Assembly (NCBI RefSeq): GCF_014083945.1
Contig: NZ_CP046444.1
Span: 3,286,001 to 3,350,000, forward strand
Length of the DNA: 64,000 nt
Reading direction: 5' to 3'
Source: Granulicella sp. 5B5
Lineage (GTDB): Bacteria > Acidobacteriota > Terriglobia > Terriglobales > Acidobacteriaceae
A model generated the notes under the pieces. The model was not told the DNA's origin. It saw only the letters and a program-made list of their open reading frames with translations, and did not search any database. Positions 9,192 to 19,100 of the stretch are shown here, piece after piece; positions within the stretch are counted from its first letter, which is position 1; every line of letters starts with the position of its first letter. Position numbers and translations under genes: made by a program.

Positions 9192-10319
9192 CTAGACGAT
9201 CCAGCCGCCGCCGGCGACTTCGTCTCCCTGGTAGAAGACGGCGGACTGGCCGGGGGTGATGGCGCGCTGGGGGTCGTCGAAGGTGGCTTCGATGGTGTCG
9301 GGGCCGGTGACGACGAGGGTGGCCAGGGCGGGCTCGTGGCGGTGGCGGATTTTGATGGCGACGCGGATAGGCTCGACGGGTTCGGGGATGGAGACCCAGT
9401 TGAGGCGGTCGGCGATGAGCGTGCGCGACATGAGCGCTGTGTCGGGGCCGACCTCGACGGCGTGGCTGTTGGGGTGGATTTTGAGGACGTAAAGCGGGTC
9501 GGGCGAGCTGAGGCCGAGGCCCTTGCGCTGTCCCACGGTGAAGCTGTGGATGCCGCTGTGATGGCCTACGACCTCGCCGGTTGTGGTGACGAGTTCGCCG
9601 GAGGAGCCGGGGAGTTCACGACCCTGCTCGTCGAGGTAGGCCTTGAGGAAGTCGGAGTAACTTCCGCCGGGGATGAAGCAGATCTCCTGCGAGTCGGGCT
9701 TCTGGGCGAGCGCGAGGCCGTGGTCGGCGGCCATCTCGCGGACGGCGGGCTTCTGCATCTCGCCGAGCGGGAAGAGAGTGCGGCTGAGTTGGTCCTGCGT
9801 GAGGCCGAAGAGGAAGTAGGTCTGGTCCTTGGACTTGTCGGCGGGGCGCGAGAGGACCCAGCGGTTTCGCGCGGGGTCGAAGTGGTTGCGGGCATAGTGG
9901 CCGGTGGCGATGCGGTCGGCGCCGATGCCCTGCGCGGTGAGCAGAAGCTGGTCGAACTTGAGGTGGTTGTTGCAGAGCGTGCAAGGGATGGGCGTGCGGC
10001 CGGCGAGGTACTCCTCGACGAAGGGGCGGACGACCTCGGCCTCGAAACGCTCCTGCGCGTTGACGAGGTAGTAGGGGATGCCGATGTGCTCGGCGACACG
10101 GCGGGCGTCGTAGACGTCGTCGATGGAGCAGCAGCGGCCCTGCGAGGTTTCGGGGATGCCCGGGCGTCCGGCGAGGCGGCGCTGGTTCCAGAGCTGGAGG
10201 GTGAGGCCGACGAGAATGTAGCCCTGGGCGTGCAGAAGCGCGGCGACGGCAGAGGAGTCGACGCCACCGGACATGGCTACGGCGATGGTCTCGGGCGGGG
10301 TGGGCATGGTTGGTGGCAA
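9192..10319 (-). CDS. mnmA: tRNA-specific 2-thiouridylase MnmA
   Basis: 375 residues. The PP-loop ATPase motif SGGVDSS is at residues 17-23. The catalytic cysteine pair is C116 in CTLCN and C214 in SQEICFIPGG. The C-terminal half carries the GQRKGLGL tRNA-binding loop and the terminal beta-barrel ending GGGWIV. MnmA activates U34 of tRNA-Lys, -Glu and -Gln with ATP and transfers sulfur to give s2U. The length and motif order are those of a full, intact enzyme. It is divergent from the MFS gene. Confidence 0.95.
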   Translation of the reverse strand: MPPTMPTPPETIAVAMSGGVDSSAVAALLHAQGYILVGLTLQLWNQRRLAGRPGIPETSQGRCCSIDDVYDARRVAEHIGIPYYLVNAQERFEAEVVRPFVEEYLAGRTPIPCTLCNNHLKFDQLLLTAQGIGADRIATGHYARNHFDPARNRWVLSRPADKSKDQTYFLFGLTQDQLSRTLFPLGEMQKPAVREMAADHGLALAQKPDSQEICFIPGGSYSDFLKAYLDEQGRELPGSSGELVTTTGEVVGHHSGIHSFTVGQRKGLGLSSPDPLYVLKIHPNSHAVEVGPDTALMSRTLIADRLNWVSIPEPVEPIRVAIKIRHRHEPALATLVVTGPDTIEATFDDPQRAITPGQSAVFYQGDEVAGGGWIV

Positions 10320-10481
10320 GGGTGTCAGGCCGGACTAGTCCGGTTCTCAGCCCACGGCCGACAGCCGGTGGGAAATCCTTCCTAGAGAGATGATAGTCTC
10401 CCGTAAGAGATAGAGAAAGCTGTTTGACCGGCGGAGACAGGAAGCCGGTACATGCGATAGACTCTGCCGAGTCAGTTTTCA

Positions 10482-11753
10482 ATGGAGAAAGTATTTCCAA
10501 ATCGGCTGCCCCGGTGGGCGCTCGCGTTCCTGGGGCTGGCGTGCGCAGTGGGCGTTGCGTCGATTTACTACAACCAGCCGCTGCTGCTGGTGATGGGCAA
10601 GGACCTGGGGCAGGGCGCGCGGGCGATGGGCTTCGTCGCGGTGGCGACACAGGTGGGCTATGCGATCGGCATCCTGTTTTTTGTGCCGCTGGGCGATGTG
10701 GCGGAGCGCCGCTCGCTGATGGTTCGGATGTATACGGGCGTGAGCGTGGCGCTGCTGGCTGCGGCCTTTGCGCAAGGGCTGGCGTCGATGATTGTGGCCA
10801 GCGCGCTGATCGGATTGCTGGCTTCGGTGACGCATGTGGCGCTGCCGATGGCGCCGGACCTTGTGCCGGAGGAGCGGCGCGGGCGGGCGATCGGGACGGT
10901 GATGACGGGGCTGCTGCTGGGCATCCTGCTGGCGCGCAGTTTTGCGGGCTGGGTGGCGAAGTTGAGCCACTTTACGGGTTGGCTGGCCCCGATCAGCGGA
11001 TGGCGCACGGTGTACGTGATTGCGGCGGCGATGAACCTCGCATTCGTGCCGATTATGTTCCGGTTTATGCCGCGGATGGAGCCGAGGCAGTCGCTGTCAT
11101 ACAAACAGACGATGCGGTCGTTGTGGACGCTGTTCTGCACGGAGCCGTTGTTGCGTGAGGCGGGGGTGCTGGGTGCGCTGTGCTTTGCATCGTTCAGTTG
11201 CTTTTGGACGACGCTGGCGTTTTTGCTGCACAGCCACTACGGAATGGGAACGGACGTTGCGGGGACGTTCGGCGTGGTGGGAGCTGCGGGTGCGCTGACG
11301 GCGTCGCTGGCGGGGCGGATGGCGGACCGGAGAGGCACACGATTTGTTGTGGGTATCGCAGGGGGCGTGCTGACGCTGTCGTACCTGGTGCTGTGGGCTG
11401 GGGAGCGGATGCAGATGTCGGTGCCGCTGCACATGGCGGTGCTGGTGGTGGGCGTGGTGACGCTGGATGTAGGCGCGCAGATGATGCAGGTGGGGAACCA
11501 GACACGGATCTTCGGGCTGGGTGCCGAGGCGCGGAGCCGGCTGAATACGATCTATATGACGATGTACTTTGTGGGCGGCGCGGTGGGGTCGGCGCTGGCG
11601 GGACTGGCGTGGTCGCGGTGGGGATGGGACGGTGTCTGCGTGCTGGCGCTGGGCCTGATTGCGCTGGCTGGACTTCGCCATGCAACCGGATACAGCCGCA
11701 ACCATTCCGAAAGCGTGGTGCCGGTGCCTCCTGGTGAACGCGAACCGGCCTAA
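10482..11753 (+). CDS. Major facilitator superfamily transporter
   Basis: 423 residues with about twelve hydrophobic segments in two halves. The MFS loop 2-3 motif is seen as VPLGDVAERRSLMVRM, and its counterpart in the second half as LAGRMADRRGTRFV. The central loop is short. The opening segment SIYYNQPLL and the position of GDVAERR recall the YnfM/NarK-like or multidrug exporters of group DHA. The substrate cannot be assigned. A short polar C-terminus ends the protein. The gene is divergent from mnmA. Confidence 0.82.
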   Translation: MEKVFPNRLPRWALAFLGLACAVGVASIYYNQPLLLVMGKDLGQGARAMGFVAVATQVGYAIGILFFVPLGDVAERRSLMVRMYTGVSVALLAAAFAQGLASMIVASALIGLLASVTHVALPMAPDLVPEERRGRAIGTVMTGLLLGILLARSFAGWVAKLSHFTGWLAPISGWRTVYVIAAAMNLAFVPIMFRFMPRMEPRQSLSYKQTMRSLWTLFCTEPLLREAGVLGALCFASFSCFWTTLAFLLHSHYGMGTDVAGTFGVVGAAGALTASLAGRMADRRGTRFVVGIAGGVLTLSYLVLWAGERMQMSVPLHMAVLVVGVVTLDVGAQMMQVGNQTRIFGLGAEARSRLNTIYMTMYFVGGAVGSALAGLAWSRWGWDGVCVLALGLIALAGLRHATGYSRNHSESVVPVPPGEREPA

Positions 11754-11830
11754 GCAGCTGCTTCTCGCAAGGCGGGTCCATCGCAAGCTAATTTGCCGGA
11801 TGGGGCTGCGGGCGGCGGATGAGTGCTGCT

Positions 11831-11846
11831 TGTGATGGCAGGCACA
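11831..11846. promoter_or_regulatory. CRP/FNR-type palindrome upstream of first USP gene
   Basis: The 16-mer TGTGATGGCAGGCACA has the CRP layout TGTGA-N6-nCACA. It differs at two positions from the perfect copy at 12886-12901 in front of the regulator gene. It lies 90 bases before the ATG at 11936. A second small palindrome, CGTGATCACG, is at 11859-11868. Confidence 0.55.
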
Positions 11847-11935
11847 AGGCTGTGTCTTCGTGATCACGGTGCGATGCGGTAGAGAGTCATAGCCTCGATG
11901 CAGGGAGAGTGAAGGCCCTGACCGTGAGGTGTGCG

Positions 11936-12826
11936 ATGCCTGTGATTGAAGACGACGTAATCCTGGCACTGGACCAGGTTGTGCTGGCGACTGATTTTTC
12001 GCCGTCGGCTGTGAAGGCGACGGAGTATGCGGAGGGACTGGCGAAGCGGTTTTCGTCGAAGCTGGCGCTGGCGCATGTTGTGGACCTCTCGTTAGCGACG
12101 CGTGCGGACGGAGCGGTTGTAGGGTTTCCGCTGGATGCGTTGCGCAAGGACGGTCGCGAGAACCTTGACCGGCTGCAGTACAACCTGGATGCCGATGGAG
12201 TGAAGGTGTCGAGCTCGATGCTGGAGGCGCATCTGCCCGCGGCTGCGATCGTGGAGTATGCCGAAGGGGTGAAGGCTGACCTGATCGTGACCGGGACGAA
12301 CGCACGGCAGGGACTGAGCAAGGCAATCCTGGGTTCGTGCGCGGAGGGGATCATCCGTCATGCGCGCTGCCCGGTGCTGACGGTGGGGCCGCAGGCGAGG
12401 GTTGCTCCGACGGGGCCGTTGTCGTTTCGCACGGTGCTGTTCGGCACGGACTTCAGCCGTGAGGCAGTGCAGCAGGCGCGGCTTGCGCTCAGATTTGCGC
12501 AGGACAGTTACGCCAAGCTGTATCTGTGTCATGTGCTGGAAAAGAGGGCAGGCGTGATGGACCTGCTGGGCGATGAGCTGCGTTTTCAGGCCGAGCTCTC
12601 AAGGCTGGTACCGCAGTCGGCCTATGACTGGTGCAGCCGCGAGTATGTAGTGGAGAGCGGCACGGCTGCGCCGCATATTCTGCAGCTGGCGAAGCGGATC
12701 GACGCCGACCTGATCGTGCTGGGCTCAAAGCACAGCGCAACGTGGCTGACGCACCTGGTAGAGGGAACAGTAGGCCACGTGCTGCGCGATGCGCAATGTC
12801 CTGTTTTGACCATGCATGATTTGTAA
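11936..12826 (+). CDS. Universal stress protein, two tandem UspA domains
   Basis: Two UspA domains in tandem. The first begins QVVLATDFSPSAVKA and ends with the nucleotide-binding pattern VTGTNARQGLSKAILGSCAEGIIRHARCPVLTV; the second begins RTVLFGTDFS and ends VLGSK...HLVEGTVGHVLRDAQCPVLTM. Both domains keep the G-2x-G-9x-(S/T)-like phosphate loop in recognisable form. The ATG at 11936 is preferred to the upstream GTG at 11909, because a GAGGTG sequence precedes it and the fold starts about nine residues later. It is probably controlled by the neighbouring Crp/Fnr protein. Confidence 0.85.
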   Translation: MPVIEDDVILALDQVVLATDFSPSAVKATEYAEGLAKRFSSKLALAHVVDLSLATRADGAVVGFPLDALRKDGRENLDRLQYNLDADGVKVSSSMLEAHLPAAAIVEYAEGVKADLIVTGTNARQGLSKAILGSCAEGIIRHARCPVLTVGPQARVAPTGPLSFRTVLFGTDFSREAVQQARLALRFAQDSYAKLYLCHVLEKRAGVMDLLGDELRFQAELSRLVPQSAYDWCSREYVVESGTAAPHILQLAKRIDADLIVLGSKHSATWLTHLVEGTVGHVLRDAQCPVLTMHDL

Positions 12827-12885
12827 GGAGCTGATAATACACGGAGCGTGATAATGTGGCGGAATTCCCAGAAATAAAACGATTC

Positions 12886-12901
12886 TGTGATGGCCGTCAC
12901 A
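12886..12901. promoter_or_regulatory. Perfect CRP-type palindrome upstream of the Crp/Fnr gene
   Basis: TGTGATGGCCGTCACA is a perfect 16-bp dyad of the form TGTGA-N6-TCACA, 76 bases before the regulator's ATG. Near-identical copies precede both flanking USP genes. The regulator's recognition helix carries the R-E-x-x-x-R of E. coli CRP, which reads exactly this half-site, so autoregulation is likely. Confidence 0.65.
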
Positions 12902-12977
12902 GCGGGAAGTGATGGGCGAGCGAGACACTGTGATAGCGGCGAGATTGGTCTTTGGAACGCCATAAGCGGAGGTCGAG

Positions 12978-13688
12978 ATGTCCACCACATGTGCCAGTCA
13001 GATCAACAATAATTGCACACGCTGCCCATTGCGGCTGCAACGTGCTTTCTGCAACCTTGGGCAGGATGCGCTGCGGGAGTTTGATTCGATCGGGTTCCGG
13101 ATGGATGTGCCGAAGGGCGCCGTACTGTTTCACGAAGCGGACAAGGCGGAGAGCGTGCTGGTGCTGTGCACGGGGCAGGTGAAGCTGTCGTGCACGTCGC
13201 GTGATGGCCGGACGCTGATCCATAAGATTGCGATGGCGGGCGATGTGCTTGGGCTGGGTGCTGTGATCAGCGGCGCGCGCTTCGAGGTGACGTGCGAGAC
13301 GATCGTGCCGTGCACGGTGAAGAAGATCTCGCGGAGAGATATGTTGCGCTTTTTGGAGCGGCATGGGGAAGCGAGCATGCATGCCGCGAAGGCGCTCTCG
13401 GAGGAGTACAAGTCGGCGTTCTTCGACGCGCGGCGGCTGGCGTTGTCGAGCTCAGCCGCGGGCAAGCTGGCGGGTGTGCTGATGGAGTGGGCAAACGCAG
13501 CGCAGATCAATGGAGAGCTGCGCTTTACGATGGCACTGACGCACGAGGACCTCGCCAGCCTCGCGGGGCTTTCGCGTGAGACGGTGACGCGCACGCTGGG
13601 GAAGTTTCAACGTGAGAAGCTGCTGTCCATCCGCGGCACGATGTTTCACATTCTTGAGCCGCAGCGCATGGCGGACCTGGCTGCGTGA
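12978..13688 (+). CDS. Crp/Fnr-family regulator with FNR-like cysteines and CRP-like recognition helix
   Basis: 236 residues. The N-terminus has C5, C13, C16 and C25 (CxxCPLR...FC), and a further cysteine C112 sits at the place of FNR C122 at the end of the beta-roll. That is an FNR-like set able to hold a 4Fe-4S cluster. The cyclic-nucleotide-like barrel spans about 30-120, and the winged HTH about 160-230. The recognition helix is LSRETVTRTL with R200, E201 and R205, the CRP pattern. Oxygen or redox sensing is inferred from the cysteines. A matching palindrome lies upstream, and USP genes flank it on both sides. Confidence 0.88.
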   Translation: MSTTCASQINNNCTRCPLRLQRAFCNLGQDALREFDSIGFRMDVPKGAVLFHEADKAESVLVLCTGQVKLSCTSRDGRTLIHKIAMAGDVLGLGAVISGARFEVTCETIVPCTVKKISRRDMLRFLERHGEASMHAAKALSEEYKSAFFDARRLALSSSAAGKLAGVLMEWANAAQINGELRFTMALTHEDLASLAGLSRETVTRTLGKFQREKLLSIRGTMFHILEPQRMADLAA

Positions 13689-13713
13689 TGATTCATTGTG
13701 TGAGGCCGGGTGG

Positions 13714-13729
13714 GGTGATAGCCATCACA
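13714..13729. promoter_or_regulatory. CRP/FNR-type palindrome upstream of second USP gene
   Basis: GGTGATAGCCATCACA contains the perfect dyad GTGATAGCCATCAC. It matches the regulator's own site except at three bases (first base and the two symmetric purines). It lies between the regulator's stop and the next USP gene, about 100 bases before its ATG. Confidence 0.6.
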
Positions 13730-13830
13730 GCGACCCGGAACGCAGGAGACCTAGAGTAGGTGCTGGCTCCGGGCGTTGCGGTCTGTGAAGCAGGCCCCGC
13801 AGCCGAACGGATAACCGAAGGAACAGCACT

Positions 13831-14775
13831 ATGCAAGAACTTTGCCTGCACAGGCGGGCACGTGAGTTTCAACATATTCTTCTGGCGACGGATTTCGAAC
13901 CGCCGTCGCGCTCGGCATTCGCGGCGGCGCTTGTGGTGTGCGCGCAACTGGGCGCCGATCTTTCGGTGGTACATGTGACGGAGGCCGCGGACATCGTACC
14001 TGGAAGCGACGCCGACGATGAAGACATTCAACTGGGCCTGCTTGCGAAGCGGCAAGCGCTGCACGATCTGAGTGTGGCGGCACGGCAGGCCGGAGTGGCC
14101 GCCAGGACGCATCTGCTGCCGGGCATTGGGCCGGAGGGAGTACTGAATGCAGTCCGGGCACTACGTCCGGACATGGTTGTGATGGGCACGAGTGCGCCGC
14201 GCGGGTTAGGGCGGCTGGCCTTCGGATCGACAGCGGAGTCTGTACTGCGCAACTCCCCCTGCCCGGTGTTGACGGTGGGGCCGCGCGCTGCGTTGCGTGG
14301 CGCGGAGGCGCTGAGGCAGGGGCCGGTGGTATTTGCCACGGACTTCGACACCACGACGATGCCGGCGATCTTTTACGCATCGGTATACAGCGATGCCATG
14401 CGGCGACCGCTGCATTGTTTTCATGTGTTGCCAAGGATGCTGGAAGGCGCATCCGATGACGGGGCGATGCAGCAGGTGCTGAGTGAAGCGTTACAGCAGG
14501 CGGCAAAGACGAGCGGAGTTGCCGCCGTTGAACCTGTGTGTGCGACCGAGTACGGCAGTGAGGTGTCTACTACGGTGGTCGCTTACGCGGAGAAGCAGGC
14601 GGCAAGCCTGATCGTGCTGGGCATGCGGCAGGCGTCGATGCTGTCGTCACACCTGCGCGCGGATGTGGCGGTACGGGTGATTGTGGAGGCGCCCTGTCCG
14701 GTGATGACTATGGCGTTTGCGGCCAAAGGCGGCGAGACGCCGGCCTTTGCAGGAACGCTTCGCGCGGCGTTGTGA
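13831..14775 (+). CDS. Universal stress protein, two tandem UspA domains
   Basis: 314 residues. Domain one: QHILLATDFEPPSRSAF to VMGTSAPRGLGRLAFGSTAESVLRNSPCPVLTVG, with a good ATP-loop (G-2x-G-9x-S). Domain two starts VVFATDFDTTTMPAI and ends IVLGMRQASMLSSHLRADVAVRVIVEAPCPVMTM, and its loop is less canonical. The gene is the third of the USP-regulator-USP set and has the same type of operator upstream. It converges with the acid phosphatase gene 25 bases away. Confidence 0.85.
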   Translation: MQELCLHRRAREFQHILLATDFEPPSRSAFAAALVVCAQLGADLSVVHVTEAADIVPGSDADDEDIQLGLLAKRQALHDLSVAARQAGVAARTHLLPGIGPEGVLNAVRALRPDMVVMGTSAPRGLGRLAFGSTAESVLRNSPCPVLTVGPRAALRGAEALRQGPVVFATDFDTTTMPAIFYASVYSDAMRRPLHCFHVLPRMLEGASDDGAMQQVLSEALQQAAKTSGVAAVEPVCATEYGSEVSTTVVAYAEKQAASLIVLGMRQASMLSSHLRADVAVRVIVEAPCPVMTMAFAAKGGETPAFAGTLRAAL

Positions 14776-14800
14776 ACCGTCCATAGGCGTCGGGTCTTCG

Positions 14801-16096
14801 CTATGGATTTGGCATCAGCTCAAGCAGATGCAGAAATACAGGCAAGGGGCAGGACATGTCCGACTGGCTGCAACCGGGGATGAAGACTGCGACACGCGTG
14901 GGTGGGTTGGCAGCGGTGAGGGGCGCGGCGATACGCATCTGGTCGAGAGTCTGCGCGGTGTAGTAAAGGCTGACGAAGTAACGGTGGCTGGAGCGCTGCT
15001 GCCGCAGCTCGAAGAGCAGGGCACCGCCGGGTGGCGTGTCGTCGCGGCGGCCGTCGATGATCCAGGTGAGGTTGAGAGCGCCTGCGATGTTTTCGATGTT
15101 GGTGTCATGGCCGATGAGGAAGAGCGCGCGGTCGGACGGCTTGCCTTTGGCGCCGGAGATAGATTTACCGCTGCTGGCTTGCTGGAGGGAGAGACGGATG
15201 ACATCAAGGAGGTTCTCTGCCTGCGCGCGAGCGATAACGGGGGTACGCTGGCTGAAGTCGACGGCTGCCGCGTGGAGCTGCATGAGGGACTCGAGCTCGG
15301 CGCGATGAACGCAGCCCCAGCCGACGTTGGCGGTGTCCATGCCTTCGGTGTACTCGAGCAGAAGATTTTCAGAGAGAGTCGAGGCCGTGTAGAGCGGACC
15401 TTTGAGGTCGGCGAGGTGGTCGCCGGTGCCGGTGGTGAGTGTAGCGGGGATGTCGAAGAGCGAGGTGCGGGCAGGCTTGTCGGGCGACGCCGTGCCGCAG
15501 GTAGCGAGGATGTGGTCCAGATAGGCGATCTGCTGCCGGTAGGCCTGCGTGATGCTTGAGGGATCGTCGCCGATGCGACCGGCGATGGCTGCTTTGGCAA
15601 GCGCCGCGGCGGCGGCGTGGTCCTGCGGATCGGGATGCGGATGGAAGAGCGGGTCGTTGGTGCCTTCGGGCAGAGCGGTGATGGGGAGATCGCAGCCGGG
15701 CATGAGGCCTGCGGCGAGCGCCTTGCCGGTTTCGCGGGTGCGCTGGTCGGAGTCGGCGTAGAAGGTAATGCGAGCTGCGTCGCTACAACCGGTGGACTGT
15801 AGAAGGCCTTCTGCGGCGAACTCGACGCGGTCGTAGGCTCCGAAGAGCTGCATGAGCTGGAAGCCGTGAGGCGTCAGGTAGCCTGGCTCCACGGGCCAGT
15901 GCGGCCATGCGCCGGTGGAGTAACGGTCATACTGCGCAGCCTTGCCGGTGGGCGACCGTACACCGTGGCGGCTTAGCACGATGATGTAGCGGAGGTCGGA
16001 GCTTTGCACGCTCGCGGCGTGCTGAGTGGAGGATGTCTGCGCGACGGCGGTCGAGAACGGCAGAAGGCAGACGAGCGGCAAGAACCAAGATCTCAT
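14801..16096 (-). CDS. Secreted histidine acid phosphatase (phytase/AppA-like)
   Basis: 431 residues with a Sec signal peptide (about residues 1-20, ending TAVAQ). The catalytic motif is SRHGVRSPT (R43, H44, G45, R47) and the proton donor pair is H330-D331 in LIGHDTNIENIAG. This is the branch-2 histidine phosphatase family, which includes phytase (AppA) and glucose-1-phosphatase (Agp). It would act in the periplasm to free phosphate from organic esters. It lies just downstream of a TonB receptor on the same strand, which suggests joint use of a phosphorylated substrate. Confidence 0.87.
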   Translation of the reverse strand: MRSWFLPLVCLLPFSTAVAQTSSTQHAASVQSSDLRYIIVLSRHGVRSPTGKAAQYDRYSTGAWPHWPVEPGYLTPHGFQLMQLFGAYDRVEFAAEGLLQSTGCSDAARITFYADSDQRTRETGKALAAGLMPGCDLPITALPEGTNDPLFHPHPDPQDHAAAAALAKAAIAGRIGDDPSSITQAYRQQIAYLDHILATCGTASPDKPARTSLFDIPATLTTGTGDHLADLKGPLYTASTLSENLLLEYTEGMDTANVGWGCVHRAELESLMQLHAAAVDFSQRTPVIARAQAENLLDVIRLSLQQASSGKSISGAKGKPSDRALFLIGHDTNIENIAGALNLTWIIDGRRDDTPPGGALLFELRQQRSSHRYFVSLYYTAQTLDQMRIAAPLTAANPPTRVAVFIPGCSQSDMSCPLPVFLHLLELMPNP

Positions 16097-16129
16097 GGAG
16101 TCCCTGTTGTGTTGGTTTTATGTGGCTGA

Positions 16130-16159
16130 GTGGACCGAAGGTGTTGGCCTTCGGTCCAC
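16130..16159 (-). other. Strong intercistronic hairpin
   Basis: A perfect 12-bp stem (GTGGACCGAAGG / CCTTCGGTCCAC) with a 6-nt loop lies between the TonB-receptor stop and the acid phosphatase start. No T-run follows on either strand, so it is more likely an mRNA-stability or attenuation element than a simple terminator. Confidence 0.5.
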
Positions 16160-16193
16160 CTGGGTTTCGTGTGGAGCGCTGGAATGGCATGGA

Positions 16194-19100
16194 TCAGTGT
16201 GCGCCGAGGGTGTAGCGAACGCCGCCGGTGTAGGTTGGCTTGTAGTACTCGCGCTGGTTCACGAAGTTGGTGTTGCCCTGGTAGTAGCCGAAGACTTCGT
16301 TGTTGAGGTTGAGGCCGGAGATGACCGCGGAGAAGCCCTTGTAGAAGCGGTAGCTCGCCTGCGCGTCGACCTGGAAGTGTGTGAGTGTGAAGATATCGCC
16401 GGAGGGGCCGGTGGTGCCGAGACCGCTGGGATCGGAGCCGGCGACGTATGTGGGCGAGACGTAGTTGTAGCTGAAGAGGCTGGCCTGATCGTAGGCAAGT
16501 CCGACGCGAGCCGAGAAACGCTTGGTGTCGTAGGTCGGGCTGAGCTTCCAGGTGTTAGGAGCCTGGTCGATGGTGGTGGGGCGATCGGTGCGCAACGGCA
16601 GGCCTTTCTCCTGCGAGGCCGTGTAGCTGTAGTTCGCGCTGAGTCCGAGGCCCTTGAGGACACCGGGCAGATAGTTGAAGTGCTGCTGGAAGCTCAGCTC
16701 GAGGCCATAGATGTAGGCGTTCTGGCCGTTGACGTACTGGGTGATGGCGTCGCCGGGGTATTCGGCGAGAACGGTTTGGATGGAGGCAGGGAAGTATCCC
16801 GGAGGAAAGGCCGAGAGGCTGAGTCCACCGGGCAGCGTGGTGAGTACCTGCGGGGCCTGGAGCTGCTTGAAGAAGAAGCCAGCTTGCACGAGGCCGAGAG
16901 GCTGGAGGTAGTCCTCGTAGAGCAGGTCGTAGTTGTTGGCGTGCTCAGGACGGAGGCTAGGATTGCCGATGGTAACGGCGACGGGGCTCGCGGTGGTGTC
17001 CTCTTCCACATACGGAACGAGCTGATAAGGGTCGGGCCGCGCGACGCCGCGCGAGACGACGGCACGGAGCGCGGAGTTGGTGGTGAGAGCGTAACGGGCC
17101 TCTACGCTGGGGAGGACGTCGAGGTAGCTGGGATTGTTGTTGACGCCGATGGCGGTGTAGCAGTTGCCAGCCGCGGGCGGCGCAGGAGCGGCGTTGCTCG
17201 GGCACTCGACAGACGAACTGCCGCCGGAGTAGGTGCCGGTTTTTGCGCTATAGGTGCCGTAGAAGGTGAGGTTGTAGCCGAAGGTCATCGTGCGGGTGTT
17301 CTCGAAACGGATGCCCGTGTTGATGTGTAGCTTGCCGAAGTCCATGTTGTTCATGATGTAGCCGGCGGCGATCTGCTCGACGGTGTGGAAGAGGTTGGGG
17401 TAACGGTCGGCGGCGGTCTTTTGCTGGTCGACGTAGCCACCGTAGTTGGTGAGAGTGTAGTTCTCCGCGGTGGTGAAGTTGGAGACCTGACCGTACTGGC
17501 CGCCGAAGTAGGTGCCGTTGAAGTAGTCGGTGTTGTTGAAAGAGTCGAGCAGTTGTGTCATGGACGGCGCTGTGCTGGGGAACCCGTCGTAGACGGTCTC
17601 GGTGGAGTCCTGGCTCTGATGCGCGTTGGTGAACTTGAAGCCGGCTTCGACGGTGCCGAAGTGGCCCCACCAGTTGTAGCTCTTGGCGTAGGAGGTCTGC
17701 GCGGTGAGGTCGAGTTGCGCGTTCTGGCCCTTGGAGATGGTGATGTCTTTGAACTGCCAGTTGGCGGCGCTGAGCAGCGGCGAGGTCTTCGTGTTGTCGC
17801 AGTTGGCGAAGTGCGGGTGGTAGAGATCGGTCTGCTGCGAGGGGATGTAGTTGCAGTATTGGGTGGCACCGATCCAGGAGAAGTCGGCCTTCGGGTTTCC
17901 GGCGGAGTCCTGCTCATAGGAGCGCGAGGCAGAGATCTGGTAGGTGAAGAGTGAGTCCTTGTGCACGGTGCGGCCGCCAAGAATGAGCGTGCCTACCGAC
18001 GCGTTGGGGCGCTTGCTGGATGTGTAGAACTTGGGGGCCGAGCCCTTGGTGGTGGCGGTGGGGTAGATCGGGTTGGCGGCGGTGCCACCGATGGCGGCCG
18101 ATACTGGCTCGTAGTACCACTTGTCGCCATAGTCCTTGAGGTCGGAGTAGAAGCCGTGAGCGTAGAAGCTGGTGCTGTCGGTGAGGCGGTAGTCGGCGCT
18201 GCCGTCAAAGCCGTAACGAGTGCGGTAGTAGCGATACTCGCGGATGGTGTTGTTGTCGTAGAAGGGCATGGCGAGGGTAGAGAGCGGATCGAGCGCGGGC
18301 TGAATGTTGTCGATGCCGCGGCCGTTGTAATCGAACACCGCGTCGCCGAGGAGGCCGAAGCGCTTGGTTGCGCCGAAACGTTTGCCGCTGGTGCCGCCGA
18401 AGTCATAGGAGCCACGGCCGTTGAGGATGTTGGTGTGGCCGCCGTCGCCGTAGAGATCGAGGGTGGGGCGGTCGGAGGCTTCCTTGGTCTTGAGGTTCAC
18501 ACTGGCGCCGATGCCGTTGCCATCCATGTTGGCGAGCAGCGTCTTGTTCATCTGGATCGAATCAACCATGCCCGAGGGGATGATGTCGAGACGGACCTGG
18601 CGGACGTTGGGTTCAGGCGCGGGAATGGTGATGCCGTCGACTGTGACGTTGGTGAGGCGCGGTTCGGTGCCTCGCACCTGGATGTAAACGCCTTCGCCTT
18701 CGATGCGGTAGAGGGTGACGGATGGGAAGCGGCCGATGGCGTCTGCCACGTTGGCGTTGGGGAGGCTGGTGATGACCTCTGACGGCATGACCTGCATGAT
18801 GTTGTCGGCGGTACGCGTCTCGTTGATCGATTCGGCTTCGCCGTGCGGACGCGATGCCGTGACCAGAATCTCCTGGCTGGCATTTGCGACCTTCAGATTG
18901 AGGTCGAGGCTCAGCGTCTGGCCGGGTGTGACGTCAATGTCAGCGGTCTGCGGAGCGAAGCCGACGTACGAGACGGTCAATGTGTACTTGCCGGCCGGTA
19001 CATCGGTCATGCGATACGCGCCGTGGTCGTCCGAGACGGCCGTGATGGGGAGAGGCGCAAGCTTCACCTGGGCGCCCGGTACGGCTGCGCCACCGGCGTC

